A stretch of 64,000 bases of DNA from Caballeronia sp031450805 (GTDB lineage Bacteria > Pseudomonadota > Gammaproteobacteria > Burkholderiales > Burkholderiaceae): assembly GCF_031450805.1 (NCBI RefSeq), contig NZ_JARTVY010000001.1, forward strand, positions 1,240,001-1,304,000. Reading direction: 5' to 3'. A program made the position numbers and the translations under genes. The stretch's first letter is position 1. The number at the start of each line of letters is the position of its first letter. Under the pieces are notes generated by a model. It made no database searches, was not told the origin of the DNA, and was given only the letters and a program-made list of their open reading frames with translations. Positions 1 through 9,092 of the stretch are shown piece after piece.

Positions 1-914
1 GCCTGTTCTGCGTCGTTGATCGTCGGCGGATAGTTCCGGTGAAAGAGCACTTCTGCTTCGCAGTCGTAGGCGGAAGCCGTTGCCTCCACAATTTTCCGCA
101 TCCGCGCTTCGATCAAATCGAGCGTCTCCACGGTAAACGTCCGAACTGTCCCGCCTAACCATGCCTGGTCGGGGACTACGTTCGCAGCCTCTCCCGCATG
201 AATCTGCGTGACGGAAAGCACTGCCGTATCCAACGGCTTCTTGTTGCGCGTGATGATGCTTTGCAACGCATTCGCGATCTGGACAGCTGTGAACACCGGA
301 TCGCGACCGTTATGCGGTAGTGCCGCGTGCGAGCCGGTTCCGTTGATGTTGATGCGAAACTCATTACTCGATGCCATGATCGGGCCCTCGGTCACCCCAA
401 AGTGACCAGCCGCGATGCCCGGCCAATTGTGAATGCCGAACACCGCATCGACGGGAAAGCGCGTGAAGAGTCCATCGTCGATCATGGCTTTTGCGCCCGC
501 ACCGCCTTCCTCCGCCGGCTGGAAGATGAATACGATCGTCCCATCGAACGTTCCATGTTCGGCCAGGTATTTGGCGGCGCCGAGCAGCATCGCGGTATGG
601 CCGTCGTGGCCACAGGCGTGCATCCGCCCTGCGTGCGTGGATCGATGTTCGAATGTGTTCACTTCCTGGATGGGCAACGCGTCCATGTCGGCGCGCAATC
701 CGATGGACGCGCTACTCGATCCGCGTTTCAAGATGCCGACGACGCCAGTCTTACCCACGCCGCGATGCACGGCGATGCCCCACCGTTCGAGACTTTCAGC
801 CACGAGCTTGGCGGTGCCGACTTCTTCGTATCGCAACTCGGGATGAGCATGGATCGTTCGTCGGAGGGCCTTGATTTCATCGTGAGATGCTTCGATTTCA
901 GGGATCAAACTCAT
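1..914 (-). CDS. M20-family amidohydrolase (hippurate hydrolase-like), partial
   Basis: The first 304 residues of a metal-dependent amidohydrolase of the M20D/hippuricase type; the C-terminus lies beyond the left edge. Translation from the ATG at 914 gives MSLIPEIEASHDEIKALRR. The family signatures follow: ADMDA at residues 75-79, the metal-binding CGHDGH at 101-106 (Cys101, His103) and QPAEEGG at 132-138, where a glutamate is the expected general base. The later stretch matches the start of the dimerisation (lid) domain. Such enzymes hydrolyse N-acyl amino acids or related amides in the cytoplasm; the substrate cannot be read from sequence. It is transcribed divergently from the molybdopterin oxidoreductase at 1078, with 163 bp between them. 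Confidence 0.9.
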   Translation of the reverse strand, partial: MSLIPEIEASHDEIKALRRTIHAHPELRYEEVGTAKLVAESLERWGIAVHRGVGKTGVVGILKRGSSSASIGLRADMDALPIQEVNTFEHRSTHAGRMHACGHDGHTAMLLGAAKYLAEHGTFDGTIVFIFQPAEEGGAGAKAMIDDGLFTRFPVDAVFGIHNWPGIAAGHFGVTEGPIMASSNEFRININGTGSHAALPHNGRDPVFTAVQIANALQSIITRNKKPLDTAVLSVTQIHAGEAANVVPDQAWLGGTVRTFTVETLDLIEARMRKIVEATASAYDCEAEVLFHRNYPPTINDAEQ

Positions 915-1077
915 TTGAACTGCTCTCTCGTTGATATTCGGATCGCGCGGATTGACACGCGGCATGACTCATTCTACGCCGCCACTATTTGCTCGATCGG
1001 ACAGTCGATCGCATAGCCGGCGTAATAGAATTCGTTCATCTGCCGCCGCCCGTTTCTCTGACTGACCGGACTTTTCG

Positions 1078-3156
1078 ATGAACGCTCCCGCCGAGTTTGC
1101 ACGCGCCGTATGCCCGCATGATTGTCCCGATACCTGCGCGATGCGCGTCACCGTGCAGAACGGCAAGGCCATCAAAATCAGCGGAGATCCCGATCACCCC
1201 CCGACGCAGGGCGTCCTCTGCACGAAGGTCACGCGATACGCCGAGCGCACGCATCACAAGGATCGTCTGGTTACGCCATTGCGGCGCGTCGGACCCAAGG
1301 GCGCAGGAAAATTCGAAGCGATCGGCTGGGACGAAGCGCTGCGCATCGCTGCTGACCGGCTGCAGCCGATCGCGCGTCGCGCGCCGGAAGCGATTCTGCC
1401 GTATAGCTATGCAGGCACGATGGGCCTCGTGCAGGGCGAAAGCATCGCAGCGCGCTTCTTCAACGTGCTCGGCGCATCGCGTCTGGACCGCACGATCTGC
1501 GCCGCCGCCGGCGCGGCCGGCCTGCGTTATACCTATGGCGCGAGCGTCGGCATGCACGTCGACTTTTTCGAGGAAAGCGAACTGATTCTGATCTGGGGCG
1601 CGAACCCGATCGCATCGAGCCTGCATTTCTGGACGCGCGCGCAGGAGGCAAAGCGGCGCGGCGCGAAGCTCATCGCGATCGATCCGTACAAGTCGCTGAC
1701 CGCCGAAAAGTGCCATCAGCACATCGCGTTGCGGCCGGGCACGGACGCGGCGCTCGCGCTCGGCATGATGCACGTGCTCATTCGCGAAGGCTTGGTCGAC
1801 CGGCACTATGTCGATGCCCACACGCTGGGCTTCGATGAACTCGCGGAGCGGGCGGCCCTGTATCCGCCGTCGCGTGCTGCCGCGATATGCGGTATCGACG
1901 AGCAAGTGATCGTCGAGCTTGCGCGCGCCTTCGGGTCCGCGAAGAAAGCCGCGATCCGTCTCAACTACGGCATGCAGCGTGTGCGCGGCGGCGGCAACGC
2001 GGTGCGGGCGATTGCTTGCCTGCCGTCGTTGACCGGCGCCTGGCGCGAACGGTCCGGCGGGCTGCTGCTGTCGTCGTCCGGCTGGGCGCCGACGCACAGT
2101 GCCGCGCTTCAGCGGCCGGACTTGCTGCCGAAAGGATCGACGCTGCCGCGCCTCGTGAACATGAACGCCATCGGGGATGCCTTGCTGCATCCCGGCGACG
2201 AGAGTTTCGGCCCGAAAATCGAAGCGCTGATCGTCTACAACTCGAATCCCGTAGCGGTCGCGCCGGATTCCGCGAGAGTCGCGGCGGGCTTTGCGCGCGA
2301 GGATCTGTTCACCATTGTGCTGGAACACTTCCAGACAGATACCGCCGATTACGCCGACCTCATCTTCCCCGCGACCACGCAGCTCGAGCATCTCGACGTC
2401 CACCAGTCATACGGGCACACGCATGTCATGGCCAATCTGCCTGCCATCGCGCCTGTCGGAGAATCGCGGCCGAACACGGATTTCTTCCGGGGGCTCGCGC
2501 GCGCCATGGGTTTGACTGAACCAGCGCTCTTCGAGACCGACGAGCAAATCGCATCGAAGGCGTTCCGCTGGGATCATCCGACGCTGCAAGACAAGAACTG
2601 GGACGCGCTCAAATCTTCTGGCTGGATCAAGCTCGATTTGCCCGATGCACCGTTCGCCAATGGCGGCTTCCGCACGCCGTCGGGCAAGTGCGAGTTTTAC
2701 AGCAAGCGCCTGAAGGACGAGGGCCGCGACCCGCTACCGGATTACATCCCGCCGTACGAGTCCGCTGAAGCCGCGCCCGAACTGGCCGCCCGCTATCCGC
2801 TCGCGATGATCTCGCCGCCCGCGCGCAACTTCCTCAACAGCAGTTTCGTGAACATCGAGAGCCTGCGTGCCACGGAGCGCGAGCCGCATCTCGATATCCA
2901 TCCGCAGGACGCTGCCGAGCGCGGCATCGCCGATGGCATGCAGGTCCGCATCTTCAATGATCGCGGCTCGATGCAGGCGCGCGCGCGCGTGACGGAGCGC
3001 GCGCGTGAAGGCGTCGTGGTCGGTTTGTCGATCTGGTGGAAAAAGTTGTCCCCCGATGGCTGCAACGCCAATCAAGTAACGAGCCAGGCACTGACCGATC
3101 TGGGGGGATCGGCGACGTTCTACGATTGCCTGGTGGAAGTGGAGTCATTGCATTGA
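1078..3156 (+). CDS. molybdopterin-containing oxidoreductase (BisC/formate dehydrogenase-like family)
   Basis: A 692-residue molybdo-bis-MGD enzyme. The N-terminus carries four cysteines (C12, C16, C20, C48) in CPHDCPDTC and VLCTKV, the arrangement expected for a [4Fe-4S] cluster. Molybdopterin-binding stretches follow, including IWGANPIASS and VYNSNPVAVAP. The C-terminal third looks like the MGD-binding domain (YPLAMISPPARNFLNSSF onward). There is no Tat signal, so a cytoplasmic enzyme is likely. No adjacent iron-sulfur or membrane subunit gene is present, suggesting a stand-alone catalytic protein. The electron acceptor and substrate cannot be inferred; annotations such as thiosulfate reductase or formate dehydrogenase would be over-reading. 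The ATG at 1078 has only a weak ribosome site. Confidence 0.9.
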   Translation: MNAPAEFARAVCPHDCPDTCAMRVTVQNGKAIKISGDPDHPPTQGVLCTKVTRYAERTHHKDRLVTPLRRVGPKGAGKFEAIGWDEALRIAADRLQPIARRAPEAILPYSYAGTMGLVQGESIAARFFNVLGASRLDRTICAAAGAAGLRYTYGASVGMHVDFFEESELILIWGANPIASSLHFWTRAQEAKRRGAKLIAIDPYKSLTAEKCHQHIALRPGTDAALALGMMHVLIREGLVDRHYVDAHTLGFDELAERAALYPPSRAAAICGIDEQVIVELARAFGSAKKAAIRLNYGMQRVRGGGNAVRAIACLPSLTGAWRERSGGLLLSSSGWAPTHSAALQRPDLLPKGSTLPRLVNMNAIGDALLHPGDESFGPKIEALIVYNSNPVAVAPDSARVAAGFAREDLFTIVLEHFQTDTADYADLIFPATTQLEHLDVHQSYGHTHVMANLPAIAPVGESRPNTDFFRGLARAMGLTEPALFETDEQIASKAFRWDHPTLQDKNWDALKSSGWIKLDLPDAPFANGGFRTPSGKCEFYSKRLKDEGRDPLPDYIPPYESAEAAPELAARYPLAMISPPARNFLNSSFVNIESLRATEREPHLDIHPQDAAERGIADGMQVRIFNDRGSMQARARVTERAREGVVVGLSIWWKKLSPDGCNANQVTSQALTDLGGSATFYDCLVEVESLH

Positions 3157-3284
3157 GAAGTCTGAAGCACACGGGTTCGCACGAGCCTGGAATGCGGCGT
3201 CTAACCGGATTGTCGGCAGCGGGGCGAGCGGCTAGCATCTCGTTTTCGCACGACCATTCGAAAATCAAATAAAGGAGACGCCGT

Positions 3285-4958
3285 ATGGAGAAACTTTGGC
3301 TAAAATCGTATCCGGCCGGCGTGCCTGCGGAGATCGACGCGTCGGCGTATCGGTCGGTGTCTCAACTGCTCGAGGATAGCTTCCGCAAGAACCGCGATCG
3401 CCGAGCGTTCGTTTGCATGGGGCGGGCAATCACGTATCGCGAGCTCGACGACATGTCGAAGAAGCTTGCAGCGTGGTTCCAGCACAAGGGGCTGAAGCCC
3501 GGCGCGCGCGTCGCGCTGATGATGCCCAACGTGTTGCAGTACCCCGTCGCGATCGCCGCCGTGCTGCGGGCGGGCTACATCGTCGTCAACGTGAATCCGC
3601 TGTACACGCCGCGTGAACTCGAGCATCAGCTTCGGGACAGCGGCGCGGAAGTCATCGTCATTCTCGAAAACTTCGCCGTGACTCTGCAGGCCGTGATCGC
3701 GAATACGGCGATCAAACATGTCGTCGTCGCGGCGATGGGCGACCTCATGGGCGTGAAAGGGCTCGCGGTCAATTTCGTCGTGCGCCGGATGAAGAAGATG
3801 GTGCCCGAGTGGAATCTGCCCGGCAGCATCCGCTTCAACCAGGCTCTCGTCGAAGGCGGCGGACAAACGCTCGCGCCCGTCGAACAGACGCCGGAAGACG
3901 TCGCGTTTCTTCAATACACGGGCGGCACGACCGGCGTGGCGAAGGGCGCGACGCTCACGCACCGCAACCTGATCGCCAATGTCCTGCAATCCGAAGTGTG
4001 GCTGGAGCCGGCGCGCAAGCAGCGGCCTGACATCGACCAGTTCGTGTGCGTGGTGGCGCTGCCGCTGTATCACATCTTCGCGCTGACGGTGTGCGGCATG
4101 CTCACCATCCGTACCGGCGGCCTCGGCGTGCTGATTCCGAATCCGCGCGACGTCGCCGGCATGATCAAGGAGTTGAAGGGCGTTCAGATCAACACGTTCC
4201 CTGCGGTCAACACGCTGTATAACGCGATGCTGAACCATCCCGATTTCAGCAAGCTCGATTTCTCCAAGCTCATCGCTGCGAACGGCGGCGGCATGGCGGT
4301 GCAGGAGGCCGTCGCGAAGCGCTGGTTTGCGGTGACGGGCGTACCGATCGTCGAAGGTTACGGTTTATCGGAGACGTCGCCCTGCGTGACCTGCAATCCG
4401 GTGACGGCCACGGAGTACACCGGCACCATCGGCTTGCCGTTGCCATCGACGGAGATCTCCATCCGCGACGACGACAACCACGAAGTGCCGCTCGGCGAGG
4501 CAGGCGAAATCTGCATCCGCGGGCCGCAAGTGATGGCGGGCTACTGGAATCGCCCCGACGAAACCGCCAAGGTGATGACGCCCGACGGCTTCTTCCGATC
4601 CGGCGACGTCGGCGTATTCGACGAGCGCGGTTACGTGAAGATCGTCGATCGGAAGAAGGACATGATTCTCGTGTCCGGCTTCAACGTCTATCCGAACGAG
4701 ATCGAAGACGTGGTTGCGATGCTCCCCGGCGTTTTCGAGGTCGCGGCGGTCGGCGTCAAGGACGACAACTCTGGCGAGGCGGTGAAACTCTTCATCGTGC
4801 GCAAGGACGAGAGCCTGACCGAAGCGGATGTCATGGCGCATTGCCGGGAGCGTCTGACGGGCTACAAGCGTCCGCGCATCATCGAGTTTCGCAGTGACCT
4901 GCCGAAGAGCAACGTCGGCAAGATCCTGCGGCGGGAGTTGCGCGACGGGACTGTCTGA
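3285..4958 (+). CDS. fadD: long-chain fatty acid--CoA ligase
   Basis: A 557-residue adenylate-forming enzyme that activates fatty acids to acyl-CoA using ATP, feeding beta-oxidation or lipid synthesis. The AMP-binding P-loop YTGGTTG begins at residue 211. The fatty-acyl-CoA synthetase signature is present near the C-terminus (DGFFRSGDVGVFDERGYVKI then VDRKKDMILVSGFNVYP). The length matches E. coli FadD (561). The start is supported by AAAGGAGA seven bases upstream. The gene stands alone, 128 bp after the oxidoreductase, and is closed by a strong hairpin terminator at 4981-5016. Chain-length preference is not readable from sequence. Confidence 0.93.
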   Translation: MEKLWLKSYPAGVPAEIDASAYRSVSQLLEDSFRKNRDRRAFVCMGRAITYRELDDMSKKLAAWFQHKGLKPGARVALMMPNVLQYPVAIAAVLRAGYIVVNVNPLYTPRELEHQLRDSGAEVIVILENFAVTLQAVIANTAIKHVVVAAMGDLMGVKGLAVNFVVRRMKKMVPEWNLPGSIRFNQALVEGGGQTLAPVEQTPEDVAFLQYTGGTTGVAKGATLTHRNLIANVLQSEVWLEPARKQRPDIDQFVCVVALPLYHIFALTVCGMLTIRTGGLGVLIPNPRDVAGMIKELKGVQINTFPAVNTLYNAMLNHPDFSKLDFSKLIAANGGGMAVQEAVAKRWFAVTGVPIVEGYGLSETSPCVTCNPVTATEYTGTIGLPLPSTEISIRDDDNHEVPLGEAGEICIRGPQVMAGYWNRPDETAKVMTPDGFFRSGDVGVFDERGYVKIVDRKKDMILVSGFNVYPNEIEDVVAMLPGVFEVAAVGVKDDNSGEAVKLFIVRKDESLTEADVMAHCRERLTGYKRPRIIEFRSDLPKSNVGKILRRELRDGTV

Positions 4959-4980
4959 AGCGCGCGTTATCACGTATAGA

Positions 4981-5016
4981 GAAGCCTTCGTGTCCGTGGC
5001 CGGACGCGAAGGCTTC
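4981..5016 (+). terminator. hairpin terminator downstream of fadD
   Basis: A 16-bp inverted repeat (4981-4996 with 5001-5016, one G-T pair, 4-nt loop) starts 22 bp after the fadD stop and is followed by TCCTTTA. The stem is very stable. The U-tract is modest, but the location between convergent genes fits a transcription terminator. Confidence 0.75.
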
Positions 5017-5039
5017 TCCTTTATGAAGAGCGCGGACGC

Positions 5040-5065
5040 AAAAAAAGGCGCCCGAAGGCGCCTTT
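5040..5065 (-). terminator. rho-independent terminator of the porin gene
   Basis: Read on the minus strand, a 9-bp stem (AAAGGCGCC / GGCGCCTTT) closes a TTCG tetraloop and runs into a T-tract. It starts 28 bp after the porin stop. This is a textbook intrinsic terminator. Confidence 0.85.
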
Positions 5066-5092
5066 AGTCGATACCGCATTGTTACGTGCTTC

Positions 5093-6256
5093 TTAGAACT
5101 TGTGGCGGATGCCGACGATCGCAGCAACCTGATTCGACGTCGACGACGGCGACAGGCCGTTGATGTTCGCGACAGCGGCAGTGCGCGTCGAGTCGGTGCC
5201 CGATGCGTGCTGGTAGATACCGTCGATATACACGTCCGTGCGCTTCGACAGGAAGTAGTCGGCGCCCAGCATGCCCTGATGGTACTTGGCGTTGGTCAGG
5301 CCGTAACCCTTCGTGTAGTCGTAAGCCGCGCCGACCAGCAGCGCCGGGGTCAACTGATACTTGAAGTTGATTTCGGCGTTGTGGAACTTGCCCGAACCGC
5401 CGGTGTAGCCAGCCGGATTCAGACCCGTGCCCGGCTCCGTGCCGACATCCTTGAATTGCGTATTGCTATACGTCGCGCCGACGGTCGCTGCGCCGAACGT
5501 GTAAGCCGCGCCCGCCGAGATCACTTGTTGCGTGTGAGCCGAAGCGAAGCCCGAGTACACGCGGCTGCCCGTCATGTTCGAACCCGTCGTGCTCGAGGCC
5601 GGCGTGTTGCCGAAGAACGAGAAGTTCGGATCCTTGACGTTCAAATAGCCCGCGCCCAACTGCAGCGGACCACGCGAGTAGCCGAGGCCGACCGACCAGA
5701 TCTGGTTGCGGTTGAACTGACCAGCGACACCGCCCAGGCTGTACAAACCGCCGAACGTGAAGCCCGCGTAATTCGCGCTCGTGAACTTGATCGCGTTGTT
5801 CACGCGATTCGAGTTGTTCATGTTGTCGAGGTCGCCCGGGTGCGCGCCGAAGTACGTTGCCCACTGGCTGCCGACTTCGAATGCGCCGGTGAAGTCGACC
5901 ACGGAGTCGTACTGGCGACCCAGCGTGACCGTGCCGAACTGAGCCGTCGACAGACCGACATACGCCTGGCGGCCGAACTCGGCGCCGCCCTGACCCAGAC
6001 GGCCGTTGAACACGTTAAAGCCGTTTTCCAACACGAACAGTGCCTTCAGACCGCCACCGAGGTCTTCCGTGCCACGCAGGCCCCAACGGCTGCCCTGCAC
6101 GTTGCCGCTGTTCAGCGCGTACAGCTTCTGGCCGGCGCTGTTGTTGCTATAGAGGAAGCCCGCGTCGATGATGCCGTACAGCGTCACGCTGCTCTGCGCA
6201 TGTGCGGCGCCAGCGAAGACGCCCAATGCTGCCAGAGCGAGAAGCGACTTTTTCAT
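5093..6256 (-). CDS. outer membrane porin (Burkholderia/Neisseria general porin family)
   Basis: A 387-residue Gram-negative porin. I chose the ATG at 6256 (MKKSLLALAALGVFAGAAHA), which gives a clean 20-residue signal peptide and has GGAG nine bases upstream. The upstream in-frame ATG at 6271 would place five extra residues before it. The mature protein starts QSSVTLYG, the typical first beta strand of OmpC-like betaproteobacterial porins. It continues with alternating amphipathic strands and ends in the C-terminal phenylalanine (IRHKF) recognised by the BAM machinery. A 16-strand trimeric diffusion channel is expected from the family; solute specificity is unknown. It is transcribed alone and ends in the terminator at 5040-5065. 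Confidence 0.93.
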   Translation of the reverse strand: MKKSLLALAALGVFAGAAHAQSSVTLYGIIDAGFLYSNNSAGQKLYALNSGNVQGSRWGLRGTEDLGGGLKALFVLENGFNVFNGRLGQGGAEFGRQAYVGLSTAQFGTVTLGRQYDSVVDFTGAFEVGSQWATYFGAHPGDLDNMNNSNRVNNAIKFTSANYAGFTFGGLYSLGGVAGQFNRNQIWSVGLGYSRGPLQLGAGYLNVKDPNFSFFGNTPASSTTGSNMTGSRVYSGFASAHTQQVISAGAAYTFGAATVGATYSNTQFKDVGTEPGTGLNPAGYTGGSGKFHNAEINFKYQLTPALLVGAAYDYTKGYGLTNAKYHQGMLGADYFLSKRTDVYIDGIYQHASGTDSTRTAAVANINGLSPSSTSNQVAAIVGIRHKF

Positions 6257-6611
6257 TGAATAGATCTCCAAGGATGTTCTGCAACTTGTTTTGGCAAGGT
6301 CACTGTTCTAGCGCCAGTGTGTTGACGGTCCCTGCCGGAATACTTCTTTACGAAGTTGACACGTAATGTAGCAAACACGTCCTGATCGGCGGAAGGAAAA
6401 GGGGGCCGCGTCAGCCGCTCGTGTGACGTTTTTGCAACATGCGCTAAAATCTTGGTTTTTCAGCATTTTCACGAGTCGTGTTTGCCCTAATTACAAAAAA
6501 TGGCGCTTGCGAACGGGCAAATTCGCATCGCCGACCAGAGAGAATAGGGCTTGCTAAGCATGGGCGGTGGCGCTGCTGCCGAAGCACGAACACGAACAAA
6601 GAGGTGAGAAC
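6257..6611. other. intergenic region between divergent porin and coq7
   Basis: About 355 bp with no convincing gene. It must hold the divergent promoters of the porin (minus) and coq7 (plus), but I could not find a pair of well-spaced -35/-10 boxes on either strand. The stretch 6440-6500 is locally AT-rich. Small open frames here have no ribosome sites or recognisable content. Confidence 0.5.
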
Positions 6612-7265
6612 ATGACGCTCGATGAAATCATTAGCGAGTTCGATCGGGGCTTGCGTTCCATGGTCGGCGTGAGCCGCATGTCGCGGCCCATTCCCGAATC
6701 GATCCCTGCGGGCCGGGTGGAAGGCGCTTCTCTCGCGGCGGAGCCGGAACTCACGGAAAAGGAAAAGGCGCACTCGGCGGGGCTGATGCGCGTGAACCAC
6801 GTTGGCGAAGTCTGCGCTCAGGCGTTGTATCAGGCGCAAAAGCTCGCGACGAATTCTCCGACGCTCAAAGCGAGCTTCGAGCAGGCGGCTCGCGAAGAAG
6901 AAGACCATCTCGCATGGACTGCGCAACGCCTCAAAGACCTGGACTCACGCCCGAGCCTGCTCAACCCGCTCTGGTATGCGGGTGCGCTCGCGATCGGCTT
7001 TGCAGCGGGGCGCTTCGGTGACCGCGCGAGCCTCGGCTTCATGGCCGAAACCGAGCGACAGGTCGAGCAGCATCTCGACGGTCACATGCGTACCTTGCCG
7101 GCGACGGACTTCGCTTCGCGCGCGATCGTCGAGCAAATGCGGCACGACGAAAGCGCACATGCTGCGGCCGCCATCGGCGCGGGCGGAAGCGAAATGCCGT
7201 TTCCGGTGCGGGCGCTCATGCGGGCGGCATCGAAAGTCATGACACGCACCGCTTACTACATCTGA
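6612..7265 (+). CDS. coq7: demethoxyubiquinone (DMQ) hydroxylase, Coq7 family
   Basis: A 217-residue di-iron monooxygenase that hydroxylates 2-polyprenyl-3-methyl-6-methoxy-1,4-benzoquinol, the penultimate step of ubiquinone synthesis, at the inner membrane. Ligand-type motifs are visible: HVGEVCAQALYQ, EEEDHLAW and HDESAH. The start at 6612 (MTLDEIISEF) is preferred over the upstream in-frame ATG at 6567 because GAGGTGAGAAC precedes it directly. IspB, which makes the polyprenyl tail of the same pathway, is encoded at 43155-44147. The gene lies immediately before the dcw promoter region, with no obvious terminator between. Confidence 0.93.
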   Translation: MTLDEIISEFDRGLRSMVGVSRMSRPIPESIPAGRVEGASLAAEPELTEKEKAHSAGLMRVNHVGEVCAQALYQAQKLATNSPTLKASFEQAAREEEDHLAWTAQRLKDLDSRPSLLNPLWYAGALAIGFAAGRFGDRASLGFMAETERQVEQHLDGHMRTLPATDFASRAIVEQMRHDESAHAAAAIGAGGSEMPFPVRALMRAASKVMTRTAYYI

Positions 7266-7515
7266 TCGGCAGCGGAACGCCGGTGGCCGTGCATCGCAAC
7301 GAGAGCGGCCATCGAGCCGCGCCCCATTCGTCACACGATGGGCGCACAGAAACCGTTACATTTCACGTCTCTTTCCGGTCGAATTCAGACTTTACCTTCA
7401 CATCCCGCACTAGCCCTCTAATTTCAAACGAATTTCTTCTCCTCTCGCGCTTCAAGATGTTGCGCTAAGTCCTTGTTCTAACGAGCAAAACCTTCCTGAA
7501 AAAATCCGTCGCGTC
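7266..7515. other. intergenic region between coq7 and the mraZ promoter
   Basis: About 250 bp without a supported gene. The segment around 7370-7500 is AT-richer than the neighbourhood, as is common upstream of strong promoters. I see no terminator hairpin for coq7. Confidence 0.5.
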
Positions 7516-7544
7516 TTGACCGAGGAAATCCGTTCCTCTAAAGT
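7516..7544 (+). promoter_or_regulatory. mraZ (dcw cluster) sigma-70 promoter
   Basis: TTGACC (7516-7521) and TAAAGT (7539-7544) are separated by exactly 17 bp. Initiation would fall near 7551, leaving a leader of about 140 nt to the GTG start of mraZ. The -10 box overlaps the first MraZ-type repeat at 7543, as expected for autorepression. Confidence 0.8.
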
Positions 7545-7584
7545 GGGAGACAGTGTGAGAAAGTGGTTCTTTGTGTGATTGTGG
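7543..7584 (+). promoter_or_regulatory. MraZ operator repeats
   Basis: Four direct repeats start at 7543, 7553, 7563 and 7573, exactly 10 bp apart: GTGGGAGACA, GTGTGAGAAA, GTGGTTCTTT, GTGTGATT. A fifth GTGG lies at 7581. MraZ proteins bind short GTGGG-type repeats at one-helical-turn spacing upstream of their own gene. The position, overlapping the -10 and the start of the transcript, suggests that MraZ represses the dcw cluster here. Confidence 0.75.
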
Positions 7585-7693
7585 ACCCACTTTCGGGAGG
7601 TTTGCGGCGGGAGTGGCGTCATCGTGAACGTCGTCAGCTTTGCTGGACCAGCGACACAGACGGTGAGCCGGTCGATAACGGGGAGAAGGGCGA

Positions 7694-8122
7694 GTGTTCC
7701 AAGGGGCGTCGGCGCTGACGCTCGATGCGAAAGGGCGGATGTCGGTTCCGTCTCGCTATCGCGAAGCGCTGCAAGGGCAGGCAGAAGGCCGGGTGACGCT
7801 CACGAAGAGCCCGGATGGATGCCTGTTGCTCTTTCCTCGTCCCGAATGGGAAGTCTTTCGCGCCAAGGTCGCCGCGCTCCCCATGGAGGCGATGTGGTGG
7901 CGGCGCATCTTTCTCGGCAACGCAATGGATGTCGAACTCGACAGCGCCGGGCGCGTGCTGGTGTCGCCCGAGCTTCGTGCTGCCGCGTCGCTCGAAAAAG
8001 AAGTGACGCTGCTCGGCATGGGCGCGCACTTCGAATTGTGGGATTCACAGACATATGCCGCGAAGGAAGCCGCGGCGATGGCGCAGGGCATGCCCGAGGC
8101 GCTGAAGAACTTCACTTTCTGA
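7694..8122 (+). CDS. mraZ: transcriptional regulator MraZ
   Basis: A 142-residue DNA-binding protein with two AbrB-like swapped-hairpin domains. The diagnostic D-x-x-x-R motif occurs twice: DAKGR at residues 11-15 and DSAGR in the second half. It forms a ring-shaped oligomer that binds repeats in the dcw promoter. The start is the GTG at 7694 (MFQGASALTLDAKGR), preceded by GGAGAAGG. It is first in the cluster, followed after 16 bp by rsmH, which counteracts MraZ in E. coli. The 10-bp repeats at 7543-7584 are its likely own target. Confidence 0.95.
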   Translation: MFQGASALTLDAKGRMSVPSRYREALQGQAEGRVTLTKSPDGCLLLFPRPEWEVFRAKVAALPMEAMWWRRIFLGNAMDVELDSAGRVLVSPELRAAASLEKEVTLLGMGAHFELWDSQTYAAKEAAAMAQGMPEALKNFTF

Positions 8123-8138
8123 CGCGGCGCTCAACAAC

Positions 8139-9092
8139 ATGGCACCTGCGATGGGAAATGAACTGCAGCATCGCACGGTGCTGCTCAACGAAGCGGTAGA
8201 CGGACTGATCACGCGCGCGGACGGCATCTATATGGATGGCACCTTCGGGCGCGGCGGTCATAGCCGGGCAATCTTGCAGCGTCTGGGGGAATCGGGGCGG
8301 CTCATCGCTTTCGATAAAGACCCGCTCGCAATCGCCACGGCGCAACAGATTCACGATTCGCGTTTTTCGATCGTGCACGACAGCTTTGCGTCGATGCGCG
8401 ATGCGGCGAGCGAACGCGGAGTGCAGAAGGTGTCTGGCGTGCTGCTGGACCTCGGTGTGTCGTCGCCCCAGGTGGACGATCCCGAGCGCGGCTTCAGCTT
8501 CCGGGCGGAAGGCCCGCTCGACATGAGAATGGACCCGACTCGCGGCGAGTCGGCGGCCGAGTGGCTCGCGCGGGCCACGGTGCAGGAATTGACAGAGGTG
8601 ATCAGAGATTATGGGGAAGAACGGTTTGCTTTTCAGATTGCAAAGGCGCTTGTTGCTCGCCGGGCAGAGTCCGACCGTCTTGGGCCTCTCGTCAGCACGC
8701 GCGAGCTTGCCGAAATCGTGGGTCACGTCGTCAAGACCCGTGAAAAGGGCAAGGACCCGGCAACCCGCACCTTTCAGGCTATACGGATTCACATCAATCA
8801 AGAGCTTGCGGAGCTGCAGGTAGTCCTCGAGTCGGCACTTTCGATGTTGGAGCAAGGGGGGCGGCTGGTCGTGATCAGCTTTCATTCGCTCGAAGACCGG
8901 ATCGTCAAACGGTTCATGCAGGCGCAATCGAGCGCGCCGGCGGTGGACCGTCGCTTGCCGATCCGCGCGGTCGATCTGCCGAGTCCGCCTTTGCGGATCG
9001 TCGGCCGCGTGTTTCCGAGTGACACCGAAGTCGCCGACAACCCGCGCGCACGGTCCGCGGTCATGCGCATCGCGGAGCGCATCGCGCCATGA
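8139..9092 (+). CDS. rsmH: 16S rRNA (cytosine(1402)-N4)-methyltransferase
   Basis: A 317-residue SAM-dependent methyltransferase (formerly MraW) that modifies C1402 in the decoding centre of 16S rRNA. The SAM-binding GTFGRGGH is at residues 34-41, and LLDLGVSSPQ and ISFHSLEDRIVK are strongly conserved family blocks. The start at 8139 has a weak ribosome site; an alternative ATG at 8151 would remove four residues. It overlaps ftsL by 4 bp (ATGA), pointing to translational coupling. Confidence 0.95.
   Translation: MAPAMGNELQHRTVLLNEAVDGLITRADGIYMDGTFGRGGHSRAILQRLGESGRLIAFDKDPLAIATAQQIHDSRFSIVHDSFASMRDAASERGVQKVSGVLLDLGVSSPQVDDPERGFSFRAEGPLDMRMDPTRGESAAEWLARATVQELTEVIRDYGEERFAFQIAKALVARRAESDRLGPLVSTRELAEIVGHVVKTREKGKDPATRTFQAIRIHINQELAELQVVLESALSMLEQGGRLVVISFHSLEDRIVKRFMQAQSSAPAVDRRLPIRAVDLPSPPLRIVGRVFPSDTEVADNPRARSAVMRIAERIAP

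Noticed and set aside
5102..6259. 385-codon open frame antisense to the porin
   Set aside because: It exactly shadows the porin gene, which has a clear signal peptide and beta-strand pattern.
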